Assembly: GCF_001488575.1 (NCBI RefSeq)
Contig: NZ_LN831304.1
Coordinates: 92,626 to 156,625, forward strand
Direction: 5' to 3'
DNA from: Halobacterium hubeiense
GTDB lineage: Archaea > Halobacteriota > Halobacteria > Halobacteriales > Halobacteriaceae
Length of the DNA stretch: 64,000 bases
The notes beneath the pieces are model-generated. The model ran no database searches, was not told the origin of the DNA, and was given only the letters and a program-made list of their open reading frames with translations. The translations under genes were made by a program, and so were the position numbers. Shown here piece after piece: positions 43,501-51,504 of the stretch; the first letter of the stretch is position 1, and every line of letters starts with the position of its first letter.

Positions 43501-44208
43501 CCGGTTGAATGGCAGTCTGAGGCTCCGAGTGAAGAGGTAGACCCTGCGATTACTGTCCCCTCCCCGCCAGAACAACAGGCCGCTGTTCGCGTTGCCGCGA
43601 CGACTCTCGTCAGTGCTGTTGCGGATGCCTACGAGGACGGACATAGCTACACGACGGGGGATGAGACAATCGGATTGAGTCCGACCACCTTCGGAACTGT
43701 TGTCCATCGGCTCAATGAGCTCCGTCCTCCACGGGATGAGTGGCCCTCGTTCATTCGTCAGTTGAGTCGTATGGGAGGTGAGGAACCGACGGATGGCGAC
43801 CTCCAAGCAGCCGTGAGCCATGCCCAGGATGCGATCCGGTTCGTCGATGAAACTGAGGCGGACCTCCCACTCGAAGCGACCTATGACGAGTACTCAGTTG
43901 TCGCTCGTCTCGATGATTCCCGCATAGTGGGTGATATTGACCGTCTTCTGGTCACTCCTGATGCGTATCATATCATCGACTACAAGACGAACGATCTTTC
44001 GTCGACGACGACTGATACCCTCGCTGACCACTATCGGCCGCAAATGCTTGCCTACGCTCTCGCGCTCTTCCAGCACGATCCCGCCCGGCAGGTTCGTGCT
44101 TCACTCCGGTTTACCGATGTTGGGGTGGAAGAACGGTTTGAGTGGCAACGGAGTGAACTGACTGATATCGAATCTGAACTTCGCTCTATGTTGGAGCTCG
44201 TCTCCTGA
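40570..44208 (+). CDS. addA: AddA-like UvrD-family helicase-nuclease
   Basis: A 1212-residue superfamily 1 helicase with a C-terminal nuclease. Walker A is AGAGTGKT (28-35), motif II is VDEFQDTDP (about 404-412), motif III has GDEKQSIYGFRG, motif V is TIHAAKGLEFP, and motif VI is LLYVACTRTRDHL (about 895). The PD-(D/E)XK part has GDIDRLL (about 1121) and IIDYKT (about 1136), then a Q in the helix HYRPQMLAYALAL. Length and layout match AddA. It is translationally coupled to the AddB-like gene. Confidence 0.9.
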   Translation: MTEEPEEIQLTEEQEDALVQGRNVAITAGAGTGKTTTLTERYVTILAENPSLTPENIVTITFTRKAAAELTERVREEVYDRLEAVDSPEAYHRWRNVLDDLEDGYVHTIHAFCTRLLRERAVEAPVPLGFDVLDEDGAATLQREVVTEFLERNLDDDDVALLAQLWGRDQLVDVLTGLLDERPQSEAVLEEWRDAEVNDYVDICWEVVCDLDVADARQTLYADGLLEQLRTVAGRVDREGAIADEDGLRAYRTFTEVATTLSADPEESDPRDCQRAILELYEACEKKNGGLYSSSGYVVGDRDDWGEYGDVYDDLKDTIDTVIDAVEPHADAVETTPGELEANSAHYALALMRVFNDVLAAYADEKERRDTLDFPDVIETTLEFLRANDVVTERLREQFAAVMVDEFQDTDPRQWELVKLLTGVDEQTASNVFLVGDEKQSIYGFRGADVTTFGDARRELQTVNEARGVDDVPDSDGESPTALELSGNFRTLDEPLSFLNELFEYLFQPEGDTHEPYEAPPQGLSTQRDRVEDIEGLTGSVEYLAVPDDADTAAELFGDDHPVAEGALDHTIEAEAQALTARLTHLFDDPPQVQDPDTGAHRDATPDDTAILLRRRTHLDRYQRALEKYDIPYTVVGGVGFYDTPEVQALTNLLRVLGDPQDDVSLYGVLRSPLFGFADDRLAPAVAEANSVWDALAEADDPQLADAFDLLTTWRTLSGCATPSEDGVLPWNRLLSRVIDDTGYLASVSADERGRQAVANVEKFRDQVRTWSENGVHTAAGLLHRIDRQAEIDPREGEADIPGDVEGVRIMTIHAAKGLEFPIVTVPDLGSDLNFGRSVDDHGYVRLVKGTTDAPPIPAVGGPHPNDAFSIEKTAVHEYADRRSLPQERAESKRLLYVACTRTRDHLLLCGTHDIDIDESGHIELGEPDDFDDASRWRDWLQPILFDDQELVAEAVHEGATDARIGDASYTIQTPPRPVEWQSEAPSEEVDPAITVPSPPEQQAAVRVAATTLVSAVADAYEDGHSYTTGDETIGLSPTTFGTVVHRLNELRPPRDEWPSFIRQLSRMGGEEPTDGDLQAAVSHAQDAIRFVDETEADLPLEATYDEYSVVARLDDSRIVGDIDRLLVTPDAYHIIDYKTNDLSSTTTDTLADHYRPQMLAYALALFQHDPARQVRASLRFTDVGVEERFEWQRSELTDIESELRSMLELVS

Positions 44209-44232
44209 GCCACATTTACTGATTCTATCCTA

Positions 44233-44302
44233 ACTATTCTAGAGTAGTAAACTATTCTGGAATAGCGTGTAGCTTTGGAATAGAATACTATTCGGACTAT
44301 TC
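44233..44302. repeat. CTATTC/GAATAG repeats upstream of parA
   Basis: At least six short CTATTC or GAATAG units in both orientations lie at about 44235, 44252, 44259, 44277, 44283-44293 and 44296. More units occur around the start codon (44338) and inside the first 20 codons (44356-44396). Such clustered repeats beside a parA gene are typical centromere (parS) sites and may also repress the operon. Confidence 0.65.
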
Positions 44303-44344
44303 ACCACAGAGTTAAGTTTAGAGGGGTTGATACTGCTGAATAGT

Positions 44345-45283
44345 ATGAGTGGCTCAGATAGTAAGAATAGCATAGATAGAACGAATAGCCCAAATAGCCC
44401 ATATGATTCGGTACAGACCGATGGGAACTCTCGGGCTGTTTCGGTGTGTATGCTGAAGGGAGGCGTCGGCAAATCGACGATTGCGGTCAACCTCGCCCGA
44501 CAACTGGCCGCACACGAACACGATGTCCTCCTCATCGATCTTGACCCGAACGGCCACGCGTCCGTGGGGCTGGGGTTTGACGACCAGTACCACAACACCG
44601 AGGAAACCATCGGCGACGTCTTCTTCAACGATGCTAACCCGACTTCAGTTGTCTACGATACCAGCTATGAGTTCGATATCCTCCCGTCCAGCGAGGACTT
44701 AGAACAGGTCGAGCGGGAGATCGTCGTCGGCGACGTATTCCAACCCTCTGCGCTGCTCAAACGGGAAGTCGTCGACCCACTCCTTGGGGACACGTACGAT
44801 TATATCGTCACAGATTCGCCGGCGTACCGATCCCGACTCACGGACAACGCGCTCGTCGCGACGGCGAACTTGGTGCTTCCGCTCGCCCCGGGGAACGAGG
44901 CGATGGCCGGCTTGGAGCGAACCATCGAGCGACAGATCTCACCGCTTCGGCAGCATATGGACGTCGACGTTCTGTCACTGGTTCCGAACATGTTGAGCGG
45001 CCGTATCGACCAGCAGACTCAAGATCGACAGCTCCTCGAACGTCTCAACTCGCACGATAACCTTCAGGACCGCATCCCGAATTTCGCGAGAATCACGGAC
45101 TGGGAGGCTGTCGACGCCGGCGATCTCAAACCCTCTCCGGGCATCCGGGACCGAACCAGCATCACGAAGGCCTATGGCGAGCGCAAACCCCTGCTGGACT
45201 ACGACCCTGACTGTGACCAGTTGCAGTGTTTCGACGAGTTGGCGCACATCGTCGAGGCAGGTGAGGTGGTCCGCCATGTCTGA
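44345..45283 (+). CDS. parA: ParA-family partition ATPase
   Basis: A 312-residue deviant-Walker ATPase. The P-loop is KGGVGKST (about residues 38-45), the Walker A' strand is LLIDLDPNG and the Walker B region is YIVTDSPA. A serine/asparagine-rich leader (1-30) precedes the fold. I chose the ATG at 44345 over one at 44327, since the leader already lies within the repeat region. It should segregate the replicon by forming gradients on the nucleoid. It overlaps the next gene by 8 bases. Confidence 0.9.
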   Translation: MSGSDSKNSIDRTNSPNSPYDSVQTDGNSRAVSVCMLKGGVGKSTIAVNLARQLAAHEHDVLLIDLDPNGHASVGLGFDDQYHNTEETIGDVFFNDANPTSVVYDTSYEFDILPSSEDLEQVEREIVVGDVFQPSALLKREVVDPLLGDTYDYIVTDSPAYRSRLTDNALVATANLVLPLAPGNEAMAGLERTIERQISPLRQHMDVDVLSLVPNMLSGRIDQQTQDRQLLERLNSHDNLQDRIPNFARITDWEAVDAGDLKPSPGIRDRTSITKAYGERKPLLDYDPDCDQLQCFDELAHIVEAGEVVRHV

Positions 45284-45677
45284 CGACGATCCGTTTGCCG
45301 ACCTCGGGGAGACACTCGAAGATGAACCGGACGACGAACCCCAGGATACGGATGACGCGTCTGAATCGGGAGGCGACGAGGAGACGCCCTCTCAGGAACC
45401 CGTCGAACGACGAAACCCGATGACCGATTCAGCGTTCAGCTATGAGGCCGCTAAACAGCGGCCTTTCTACGCCCGGGAGGCTACGATCGAGGACTTCGAT
45501 TCCTGGCTGAAGTATGAACTGGAACGCGAGCTCAACCAGCAGGGCTACCAGAACATCGTCGTTCGAGAAATGACTGATGCCCTTCTCCGAACCGTTGTGG
45601 AGGAAGATCTCGTAGATGAAGTGGCCGAACGGTTCGAACAAGCCCGCGAGTCTGCTTCTTCAGAATCGACTGAATAG
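45276..45677 (+). CDS. partition partner, candidate centromere-binding protein
   Basis: A 133-residue protein. The first 45 residues are very acidic and likely disordered; such tails often touch ParA. The rest is helical (FYAREATIEDFDSWLKYELERELNQQGYQNIVVREMTDALLRTVVEE) with a possible ribbon-helix-helix or HTH-like fold. It is not ParB by sequence. Overlap with parA and repeats at both ends of the operon point to a small DNA-binding partner, comparable to SegB or other short partition proteins. Confidence 0.6.
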   Translation: MSDDDPFADLGETLEDEPDDEPQDTDDASESGGDEETPSQEPVERRNPMTDSAFSYEAAKQRPFYAREATIEDFDSWLKYELERELNQQGYQNIVVREMTDALLRTVVEEDLVDEVAERFEQARESASSESTE

Positions 45678-45755
45678 CGTACTATTCCAAAATAGAAAAC
45701 TATTCTACAATACCCCAATAGCAACCTCAGAATAGTCTGATTCCGCCTCTATTCG
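45671..45755. repeat. CTATTC/GAATAG repeats downstream of the partition operon
   Basis: GAATAG, CTATTC, AATAG, CTATTC, AATAG, GAATAG and CTATTC units follow the stop codon of the partner gene within about 85 bases. The operon is thus bracketed by the same repeat on both sides. Confidence 0.6.
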
Positions 45756-45773
45756 GTGGACTCAGTTGAGACC

Positions 45774-45813
45774 GTCGGCTCACAGTAGTTGAGACTGGCA
45801 TTCTCAATGCATA
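45774..45813. repeat. 40-base repeat shared with 55579-55618
   Basis: A segment starting TCGGCTCACAG and ending TCTCAATGCATACG recurs at 55579-55618 with about four differences. The second copy abuts the right end of an IS4-type element, so this may be a target or relic linked to that element. Confidence 0.55.
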
Positions 45814-46074
45814 CGCTCGCGTCTTCAGCAACACTACCAGCATGATGTGGGTGGTTGCGATTGATCCAGTGCATGGATCGACCCCCTGTGACTCCCAAGA
45901 TGATGTTCGCGCCGTGGCTGCGGGTGTCACGCTTGAACCAGACGCTCACACCGCGTGGCCTACCACCTGCTTGGAAAACGGCTGATCGTGACGAAAGGCT
46001 GTGGTTTCGTCTAACGCGAGGGAAGGACAACCAAGCAAATTTGACCTGAGGGCGTCGTCTGTTTTCTATCAGGC
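45814..46074. other. scrambled non-coding stretch
   Basis: I see no intact gene. It lies between the short IS-linked repeat and a cupin gene fragment and looks like a decayed insertion region. A 110-codon minus-strand open frame here has no recognisable domain. Confidence 0.4.
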
Positions 46075-46206
46075 GAGACACACTGGCACGGCACGACGCC
46101 CGACAATGCGATGACCCACATTGCCATCCAAGCGGTACAGGATGGAGAAGCTGCGACCTGGCTGGAGCACGTCATTGACGAGGAGTACAACCAAGCCGAT
46201 AACTAG
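46075..46206 (+). pseudogene. C-terminal fragment of a cupin protein
   Basis: An in-frame stretch encodes ETHWHGTTPDNAMTHIA, continues through ATWLEHVIDEEYNQ and ends with TAG. This matches the last part of the cupin proteins found with carboxymuconolactone-decarboxylase-type genes: the metal-site histidines HWH and the final AIQ..DG..A.WLEHV.DEEY. The front of the gene is missing, so it is a relic. Confidence 0.65.
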
Positions 46207-46229
46207 GATATCGAATCTTAGTGCAATAG

Positions 46230-46260
46230 TTAAACGCACTATCTGAATAGCATCAGACCT
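46230..46260 (+). promoter_or_regulatory. shared promoter motif, copy 1 (SDR1)
   Basis: TTAAAC, then TATC, then ATAGCATCAGACC, at the same spacing as the three other copies. It lies 59 bases before the SDR start. TTAAAC should be the TATA box; ATAGCATC falls near the expected transcript start. Confidence 0.65.
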
Positions 46261-46288
46261 AATCCTCTATCTGTCCTCCTTTCGGATG

Positions 46289-47053
46289 ATGACAACCGAT
46301 TTCGGTGCTGAACTTGAGGGACAGGTCGCAATTGTTACCGGGGCATCGTCGGGCATCGGCGAAGCAACGGCTCAATCTCTCGCATCGCGGGGTGCGAGCG
46401 TCGTCCTTGCTGCGCGGCGCGAAGATCAACTCGAAGAACTCGCATCCAAGATAGAAGACGAAGACGGTGATGCACTCGTCGTTCCTACTGACGTCACAGA
46501 TGACGAGGACATCGACAATCTTGTCGAGTCGACCACCGACAAATACGGTCGCATCGACATCCTCGTGAACAACGCGGGGTATATGCCACTGACACATATC
46601 GCGGATGCAGACCGTGAAACCCTCCAAACCACTATCGACGTCAATCTCCGGGGGCTCATCACCCTCACGCACGCCGTCATTCCGACGATGCTAGAACAAG
46701 AGAGCGGACACATCGTCAATATCTCCTCGGTCGCCGGCCGGTTCCTGATGGCAAACTCGTCGCACTACAATGCGGCGAAAGCCGGTGTGAAGATGTTTGG
46801 CGATGCACTCCGTCTGGATGTTGCGGCGGAGGGTATCAGAGTGGCGACAATCGAACCCGGGTCAGTTGCCACGGAACTCATGGAGGACATCCCCGACGAA
46901 GAACTCAAGCAGGAAATCGAAGAGTATGGTGCGTCGATGCGTCCACTCCGTCCCAAAGATATCGCTCGGACGATCACATTCGTCGCCACGCAACCAGACC
47001 ACGTGGACATCAACGAGGTCCTGATCCGTCCACTCGATCAGGTCCAGCCCTAA
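46289..47053 (+). CDS. short-chain dehydrogenase/reductase (SDR1)
   Basis: A 254-residue classical SDR. The NADP-type motif TGASSGIGE is near 17-25, with AARRE after strand 2; NNAG is near 94-97. Catalytic Ser is in NISSVAG (about 146), and Tyr/Lys are in YNAAK (160, 164). The second ATG (46289) is preferred because it aligns with the start of SDR2 and gives the same length of 254. It is closely related to SDR2 and carries the same promoter motif. The substrate is unknown. Confidence 0.88.
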   Translation: MTTDFGAELEGQVAIVTGASSGIGEATAQSLASRGASVVLAARREDQLEELASKIEDEDGDALVVPTDVTDDEDIDNLVESTTDKYGRIDILVNNAGYMPLTHIADADRETLQTTIDVNLRGLITLTHAVIPTMLEQESGHIVNISSVAGRFLMANSSHYNAAKAGVKMFGDALRLDVAAEGIRVATIEPGSVATELMEDIPDEELKQEIEEYGASMRPLRPKDIARTITFVATQPDHVDINEVLIRPLDQVQP

Positions 47054-47190
47054 ACCCCGAACAGAGGTCGATAATGGGGAGATGAACGCCTTCGACAGAG
47101 CGAGTGTCATAGCGGCACACGAGACTACTGAATGAAAAAGCGCCTCAGAAAAATAACAGATAAGCCTGGCCAGCACGTACTCCCTTGATA

Positions 47191-47865
47191 ATGACGATTA
47201 CTGCTGAAATTCACCTCCGTTCACCGCTGTTGCCGCTCGTCAGCGTTGCCGAATTGGAACAGACTGACGGAGTACAATGCCCGCACGTGATCGGGCTGGA
47301 ACAGGGCCTCCAACAGTTAGTTGTTGAGATTAATGCCGCTGAACCCCTCTCTGAGGAGACGCTCTTGGAACTCGATGACGTAATCGAAGCGACCAATCTC
47401 GGAACCGCGAGGGGAAAGGAGGTGTACAAGCTATCAGTCGTGCTTAGAGAGCTCATCGCGGAAGCGTTCAAGAATACCCCCGATGCGGGGCTTGTTGATG
47501 CAATACAGATCACCCCCGAGGGCTGGTACGAACAGAAAGTGTTCAAAGACTATCCCGCGTTTAACACGTTCAGGACGAGTTGTGAGGAACACGGCATCTC
47601 GGTCGAGATCGGCTCTATTACACAGGATTCCTCAACGTCCGAAGAATCGGCACCGTACGGATTGACGGAGCGACAGTACGAGGCACTGTCACTCGCTATG
47701 TCTCGTGGCTACTACGAACAGCCACGCCAGACGTCGGCGAGAGAACTCGCAGACGAGCTGGGGATCTCTCAACCCTCGTTGTCAGACCTTCTCGGCCGCG
47801 CTGAGCGCCAACTCATTACCGCGACACTTGGCCCCTCTCCCCGTCTGGAGATGCTTTCGCAGTAG
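47191..47865 (+). CDS. HTH-10 (bat-type) transcriptional regulator
   Basis: A 224-residue regulator. The C-terminal bat/HTH-10 domain (about 157-212) shows YGLTERQYEALSLAMSRGYY, then ARELADELGISQPSLSDLL. The N-terminal domain (1-150) has the usual beta-rich sensor pattern of haloarchaeal HTH-10 proteins. I chose the ATG at 47191 over the TTG 6 bases upstream. It lies between SDR1 and SDR2, so it is a likely regulator of the oxidoreductase cluster. Confidence 0.85.
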   Translation: MTITAEIHLRSPLLPLVSVAELEQTDGVQCPHVIGLEQGLQQLVVEINAAEPLSEETLLELDDVIEATNLGTARGKEVYKLSVVLRELIAEAFKNTPDAGLVDAIQITPEGWYEQKVFKDYPAFNTFRTSCEEHGISVEIGSITQDSSTSEESAPYGLTERQYEALSLAMSRGYYEQPRQTSARELADELGISQPSLSDLLGRAERQLITATLGPSPRLEMLSQ

Positions 47866-48150
47866 GAGCTACTAACTCCAGCGCTTCGAGGGATATCCCT
47901 CTACTAATCATAATGTGCCGGAATCCCTTCTGGAACACCTCACGAGTTCCGTCGTTAGCGTCGATTCACGGAGGGTCAGACGAGAGGATCGGCAGCATCG
48001 AATCCGGGATCGAATCTATCGAGAGCATGAACAGTGAGTTTCCCATCACCTTTGAGCTCGTGAACGAGACCACTGCCTGATTGCTGTCTCCTCCTTCCAA
48101 TCGCTGGCATGGTTAGAAATCGACACATCACCCATCGAATTCAGAACACG
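47866..48150. other. gap with possible gene remnant
   Basis: No intact gene is seen. A short frame ending at 48080 encodes GGSDERIGSIESGIESIESM, then FPITFELVNETTA and a stop, which reads like the last part of a lost protein. The family is not recognised. Confidence 0.35.
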
Positions 48151-48151
48151 T

Positions 48152-48184
48152 TTAAATACCCTTTCTGTATAGCACCGAATCTAA
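48152..48184 (+). promoter_or_regulatory. shared promoter motif, copy 2 (SDR2)
   Basis: TTTAAATA (TATA box), CTTTC, then ATAGCACCGAATC, 59 bases before the SDR2 start. It has the same spacing as copies at 46230, 49063 and 52173. Confidence 0.7.
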
Positions 48185-48210
48185 CTCGTTCTCTACCTTC
48201 CTTTCAGTTG

Positions 48211-48975
48211 ATGTCAGCAGATTTCGATTCCAAACTTGATGGACAGGTGGCGATTGTGACTGGCGCGTCGTCCGGGATTGGAGAGGCCACGGCCACGGCC
48301 CTCGCTTCACGGGGGGCGAGCGTCGTTCTTGCCGCCCGCCGCAAGAATGAACTCGAAGCACTCGCCGATCAAATCGAATCGGCAGGCGGTGATTCACTCC
48401 CCGTTCCGACCGATATTACTGAAGAAGACGACATCGACGCACTTGTCGAAACGACTCTTGAGGAGTTCGACTCAATCGATGTCCTCGTGAACAACGCCGG
48501 GGTGATGTTGCTCGAACCCGTCGAACGAGCCGATCGTGAAAACTTCCGCCAGATGGTCGAAGTCAATCTGCTGGGACTGATGAACCTCACCCACGCCGCA
48601 CTCCCAGTGATGCAGGAGCAGGGCGCTGGCCACATCGTTAACGTCTCTTCGACAGCCGGTCGGGACGCGAACGCGAATAACTCTGGCTACAGCGCGACGA
48701 AGTTCGGTGTCAACGCATTCTCTGAGTCTCTCCGGCAGGAAGTCACTACCGAGGGAATTCGAACGACAATCATCGAACCCGGCGCGGTTGAAACCGAGCT
48801 CCAAGAACACGTCCCTGACGAAGAAATTAAAGAACAGATTGAAGATGGCTTTCTCGACTCGATCACACCGCTCCAGAGCGAGGACATCGCAGATGCGATT
48901 GCGTACGCCGTGACCCGGCCTCAGCACATCAGTATCAATGAGATGCTCATCCGACCAACCGATCAACAGCTCTAA
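48211..48975 (+). CDS. short-chain dehydrogenase/reductase (SDR2)
   Basis: A 254-residue SDR, paralogous to SDR1. It has TGASSGIGE (17-25), NNAG (94-97), Ser in NVSSTAG (about 146), and Tyr160/Lys164 in YSATK. The ATG at 48211 matches SDR1 in length; the longer open frame upstream includes the promoter. A 34-base piece of its coding sequence recurs as a relic at 51410-51443. It may reduce an aldehyde or ketone with NADPH. Confidence 0.9.
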   Translation: MSADFDSKLDGQVAIVTGASSGIGEATATALASRGASVVLAARRKNELEALADQIESAGGDSLPVPTDITEEDDIDALVETTLEEFDSIDVLVNNAGVMLLEPVERADRENFRQMVEVNLLGLMNLTHAALPVMQEQGAGHIVNVSSTAGRDANANNSGYSATKFGVNAFSESLRQEVTTEGIRTTIIEPGAVETELQEHVPDEEIKEQIEDGFLDSITPLQSEDIADAIAYAVTRPQHISINEMLIRPTDQQL

Positions 48976-49062
48976 CGATACCCGCAGATCGTGCGATCCA
49001 CATTGGTGGCGATTCCTCAAACGTTTTCGCCGAGAAAGCTTGGCCTCGATCCGTGCAGGCAT

Positions 49063-49094
49063 TTAAACACCCTTTCGAGATAGCATCGAATCTA
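49063..49094 (+). promoter_or_regulatory. shared promoter motif, copy 3 (ADH)
   Basis: TTTAAACA, CTTTC, then ATAGCATCGAATCTA, 69 bases before the alcohol dehydrogenase start. It is the closest match to copy 2. Confidence 0.7.
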
Positions 49095-49131
49095 TGCGAT
49101 ACGAGCCCTGAATTGAGACTAGATTCAAAGT

Positions 49132-50175
49132 ATGAAGGCAGCAACCTACCGAGGTCCAAGCGATGTCCGTATTGAAGAACATCCCACCCCCGAAATAGAG
49201 GAACCGACAGACGCAGTCATCCGAGTTACGCACACTGCGATCTGTGGGTCGGATCTCTGGTTCTACCGTGGCCAAGAGGACTACGAAGAAGGCGCGCCTG
49301 TCGGCCACGAACCGATGGGGATCGTTGAGGAGGTCGGCAAAGATGTCCGGTATGTTGAACCAGGCGACCGCGTGTTCGCTGGGTTCGCTATCAGTTGCGG
49401 CGAATGCGAGTTCTGTCGCAAAGGACTCCACACTGCGTGTCCGAACGGCGGTTTCTGGGACGGCCCGGGAGTTGGTGGCGCACAGGCAGAGAAACTCCGT
49501 GTCCCACAGGCGAACGGTACGCTCGTTCGCGTTCCAGACCGGTACGCAGACGATGAGGACACGCTCGAAGCACTTCTTCCACTGACGGACGTGATGGGGA
49601 CGGGGCATCACGCCGCCGTCTGCGCGGACGTTGAGGCCGGCGACACGGCCGTCGTCATCGGTGATGGTGCAGTCGGGCTCTGTGCTGTCCTCGCCTCGAA
49701 ACGGCTCGGCGCGGAGCGCGTCATCGCAGTCGGCCACCACGAGGACCGTCTCGAACTCGCCAAAGAGTTTGGCGCGACAGAGACCGTCTCCAGCCGCGGC
49801 GAAGAAGCCATCGAGGAGATCGAAGAGCTCACGTACGGCGGTGCGAATCACGTCCTCGAATGCGTCGGTGCGGAATCCTCGCTGGAGACTGCCGCGACCG
49901 TCGCCCGCCCTGGAGGGAGCATCGGCTACGTCGGCGTGCCCCACGTCGAAGACCCGGCGTTCCTCGAACCACTGTTCTTCAGCAACGCCTCGTTCACCGG
50001 TGGCCCCGCTCCTACCCGAGCGTACGCCGAGGAACTCATGGAGGATGTTCTTCAGGGCACTCTGGATCCGTCACCCATCTTCACGAAGACCGTTGATCTC
50101 GATGGCATCCCGGAGGGATACGAGGCGATGGACGAGCGAGAGGCGATCAAGGTTATGGTGAATCTCGACGAATAA
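49132..50175 (+). CDS. zinc-dependent medium-chain alcohol dehydrogenase
   Basis: A 347-residue medium-chain dehydrogenase. Catalytic zinc ligands are C38 (TAICGSD) and H59/E60 (GHEP). The structural zinc set is C89, C92, C95 and C103. The Rossmann motif GDGAVGL is near 177-183. The fold resembles zinc alcohol dehydrogenases of the Tdh/FdhA-like branch; the substrate is open. It shares its promoter motif with SDR1, SDR2 and the cupin/AKR operon, suggesting joint control. Confidence 0.9.
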   Translation: MKAATYRGPSDVRIEEHPTPEIEEPTDAVIRVTHTAICGSDLWFYRGQEDYEEGAPVGHEPMGIVEEVGKDVRYVEPGDRVFAGFAISCGECEFCRKGLHTACPNGGFWDGPGVGGAQAEKLRVPQANGTLVRVPDRYADDEDTLEALLPLTDVMGTGHHAAVCADVEAGDTAVVIGDGAVGLCAVLASKRLGAERVIAVGHHEDRLELAKEFGATETVSSRGEEAIEEIEELTYGGANHVLECVGAESSLETAATVARPGGSIGYVGVPHVEDPAFLEPLFFSNASFTGGPAPTRAYAEELMEDVLQGTLDPSPIFTKTVDLDGIPEGYEAMDEREAIKVMVNLDE

Positions 50176-50288
50176 AGTGCCACATCCTCTCTAACTCACA
50201 GATTATGAACGACCGGGAGTCAGATAGCTGATCTAACGCCACTACAACTAGGACCGAACCCGAGTATGCTTCCATCAATTTCGAGCAG

Positions 50289-51218
50289 ATGTCAACAATG
50301 AACCAATGGCCAGAAGACGAACTGACCGAGATCGTGGAGTCTGATGACCTGCACATTGCACCGTTCCGTGAGGACGGCGAAACCTACGGCACACCAACGT
50401 GGATCTGGAGTGTCGCTGTAGAGGGCGATCTCTACGTGCGCGCCTATAACGGCCAGGATTCGAGCTGGTACCAGGCTGCCGTTCGGGAAAACGCTGGGCG
50501 GATCGAGGCGGCCGGGACGACGAAGGACGTCTCGTTTGAGTCGGTAGAGGACGAGGAACTGAACGACCGCATCGACGACGCCTACCGCACGAAGTACGAA
50601 GGCAGCCCGTACCTCGACTCGATGATCAGCGAGCGTGCCCGGTCCGCGACGGTCCGGGTCCGCCCGAGAGATATCTTCGATCGGATGAAAGCCGGTGAGC
50701 CGGTCCCACTAGACGACCCGGAGTATCCGAAGGTCTTCGAGGAAGTAGAGAGAACGATAGGCCTGACGAGGAAGCTGAATGCGGCGACAGACGTCGACGA
50801 AATACGGCACTACCTGGGGAAGATTATTCGGGAAGAAGTCGACGAGAGCACCACGATTTTTCCACCGTTTCACATCAACGTTGGAAAACACACCAGCCTA
50901 GGGCGTAACGTCTTTATCAATCACGCCTGCTCGTTTCTGGACTTGGGAGGTATCACCATCGAAGACGAGGTCCTGATCAGTGCGAACGTGAGTATTACAT
51001 CCGAAAGTCACCCGGTGGAACCGGATCGTCGAAAGACGTTGGTGCCAAGGGAGGTCGTTGTCGAACGCAATGCGTGGATTGGTGCCGGGGCGACGATATT
51101 GCCCGACGTAACGATCGGTGAAAATTCGGTAGTAGCCGCCGGTGCCGTAGTAACGAAAGACGTGCCTGCCAACACCGTCGTCGCGGGAGTGCCGGCAGAA
51201 GTAGTTCGGAAACTGTAA
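50289..51218 (+). CDS. DUF2255-acetyltransferase fusion protein
   Basis: A 309-residue protein of two unrelated parts. Residues about 1-125 match DUF2255 (YGTPTWIWSVAVEGDLYVRAYNG, written here in short form as YGTPTWIW and LYVRAYNG). Residues about 130-309 are a maltose/galactoside O-acetyltransferase with left-handed beta-helix repeats (ITIEDEVLI, WIGAGATILPDVTIG, NSVVAAGAVV) and the catalytic His in SESHPVE. Each part looks complete. A deletion that joined two neighbouring genes would explain it. The start may also be the ATG at 50298. Confidence 0.8.
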   Translation: MSTMNQWPEDELTEIVESDDLHIAPFREDGETYGTPTWIWSVAVEGDLYVRAYNGQDSSWYQAAVRENAGRIEAAGTTKDVSFESVEDEELNDRIDDAYRTKYEGSPYLDSMISERARSATVRVRPRDIFDRMKAGEPVPLDDPEYPKVFEEVERTIGLTRKLNAATDVDEIRHYLGKIIREEVDESTTIFPPFHINVGKHTSLGRNVFINHACSFLDLGGITIEDEVLISANVSITSESHPVEPDRRKTLVPREVVVERNAWIGAGATILPDVTIGENSVVAAGAVVTKDVPANTVVAGVPAEVVRKL

Positions 51219-51504
51219 CGGAAATTCTGATAGTCGCTACGCGGGATCGGTCCCTGACTGCTGCGCATCTGCATCGCTGAACCAAAACCAATGAGGGGAA
51301 CCCTATGACACGACCCGTCCTCGTCGCTGTCTCGTTCGCCTTTTTTGCGGCCGCACCGAACTCAAGATATCGAGGTCCGAGAGGTCGGAGCGCGCTCCAC
51401 CCTGTCCCAACTCGAAGCACTCGCTGATCAGATCGAATCGGCAACACCAGTGAAGATGGTAGATCTTAGTCTCTCAACCTACTCGGCAGCAAGACGCTCT
51501 CACA
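51219..51504. other. gap with gene relics
   Basis: No intact gene is present. It contains the SDR fragment at 51410-51443 and other sequence that I do not recognise. Confidence 0.5.
51410..51443 (+). pseudogene. SDR fragment
   Basis: Thirty-four bases match SDR2 bases 48351-48384 with two differences (encoding LEALADQIESA). The rest of the gene is absent. It marks an old recombination or deletion between SDR genes. Confidence 0.7.
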
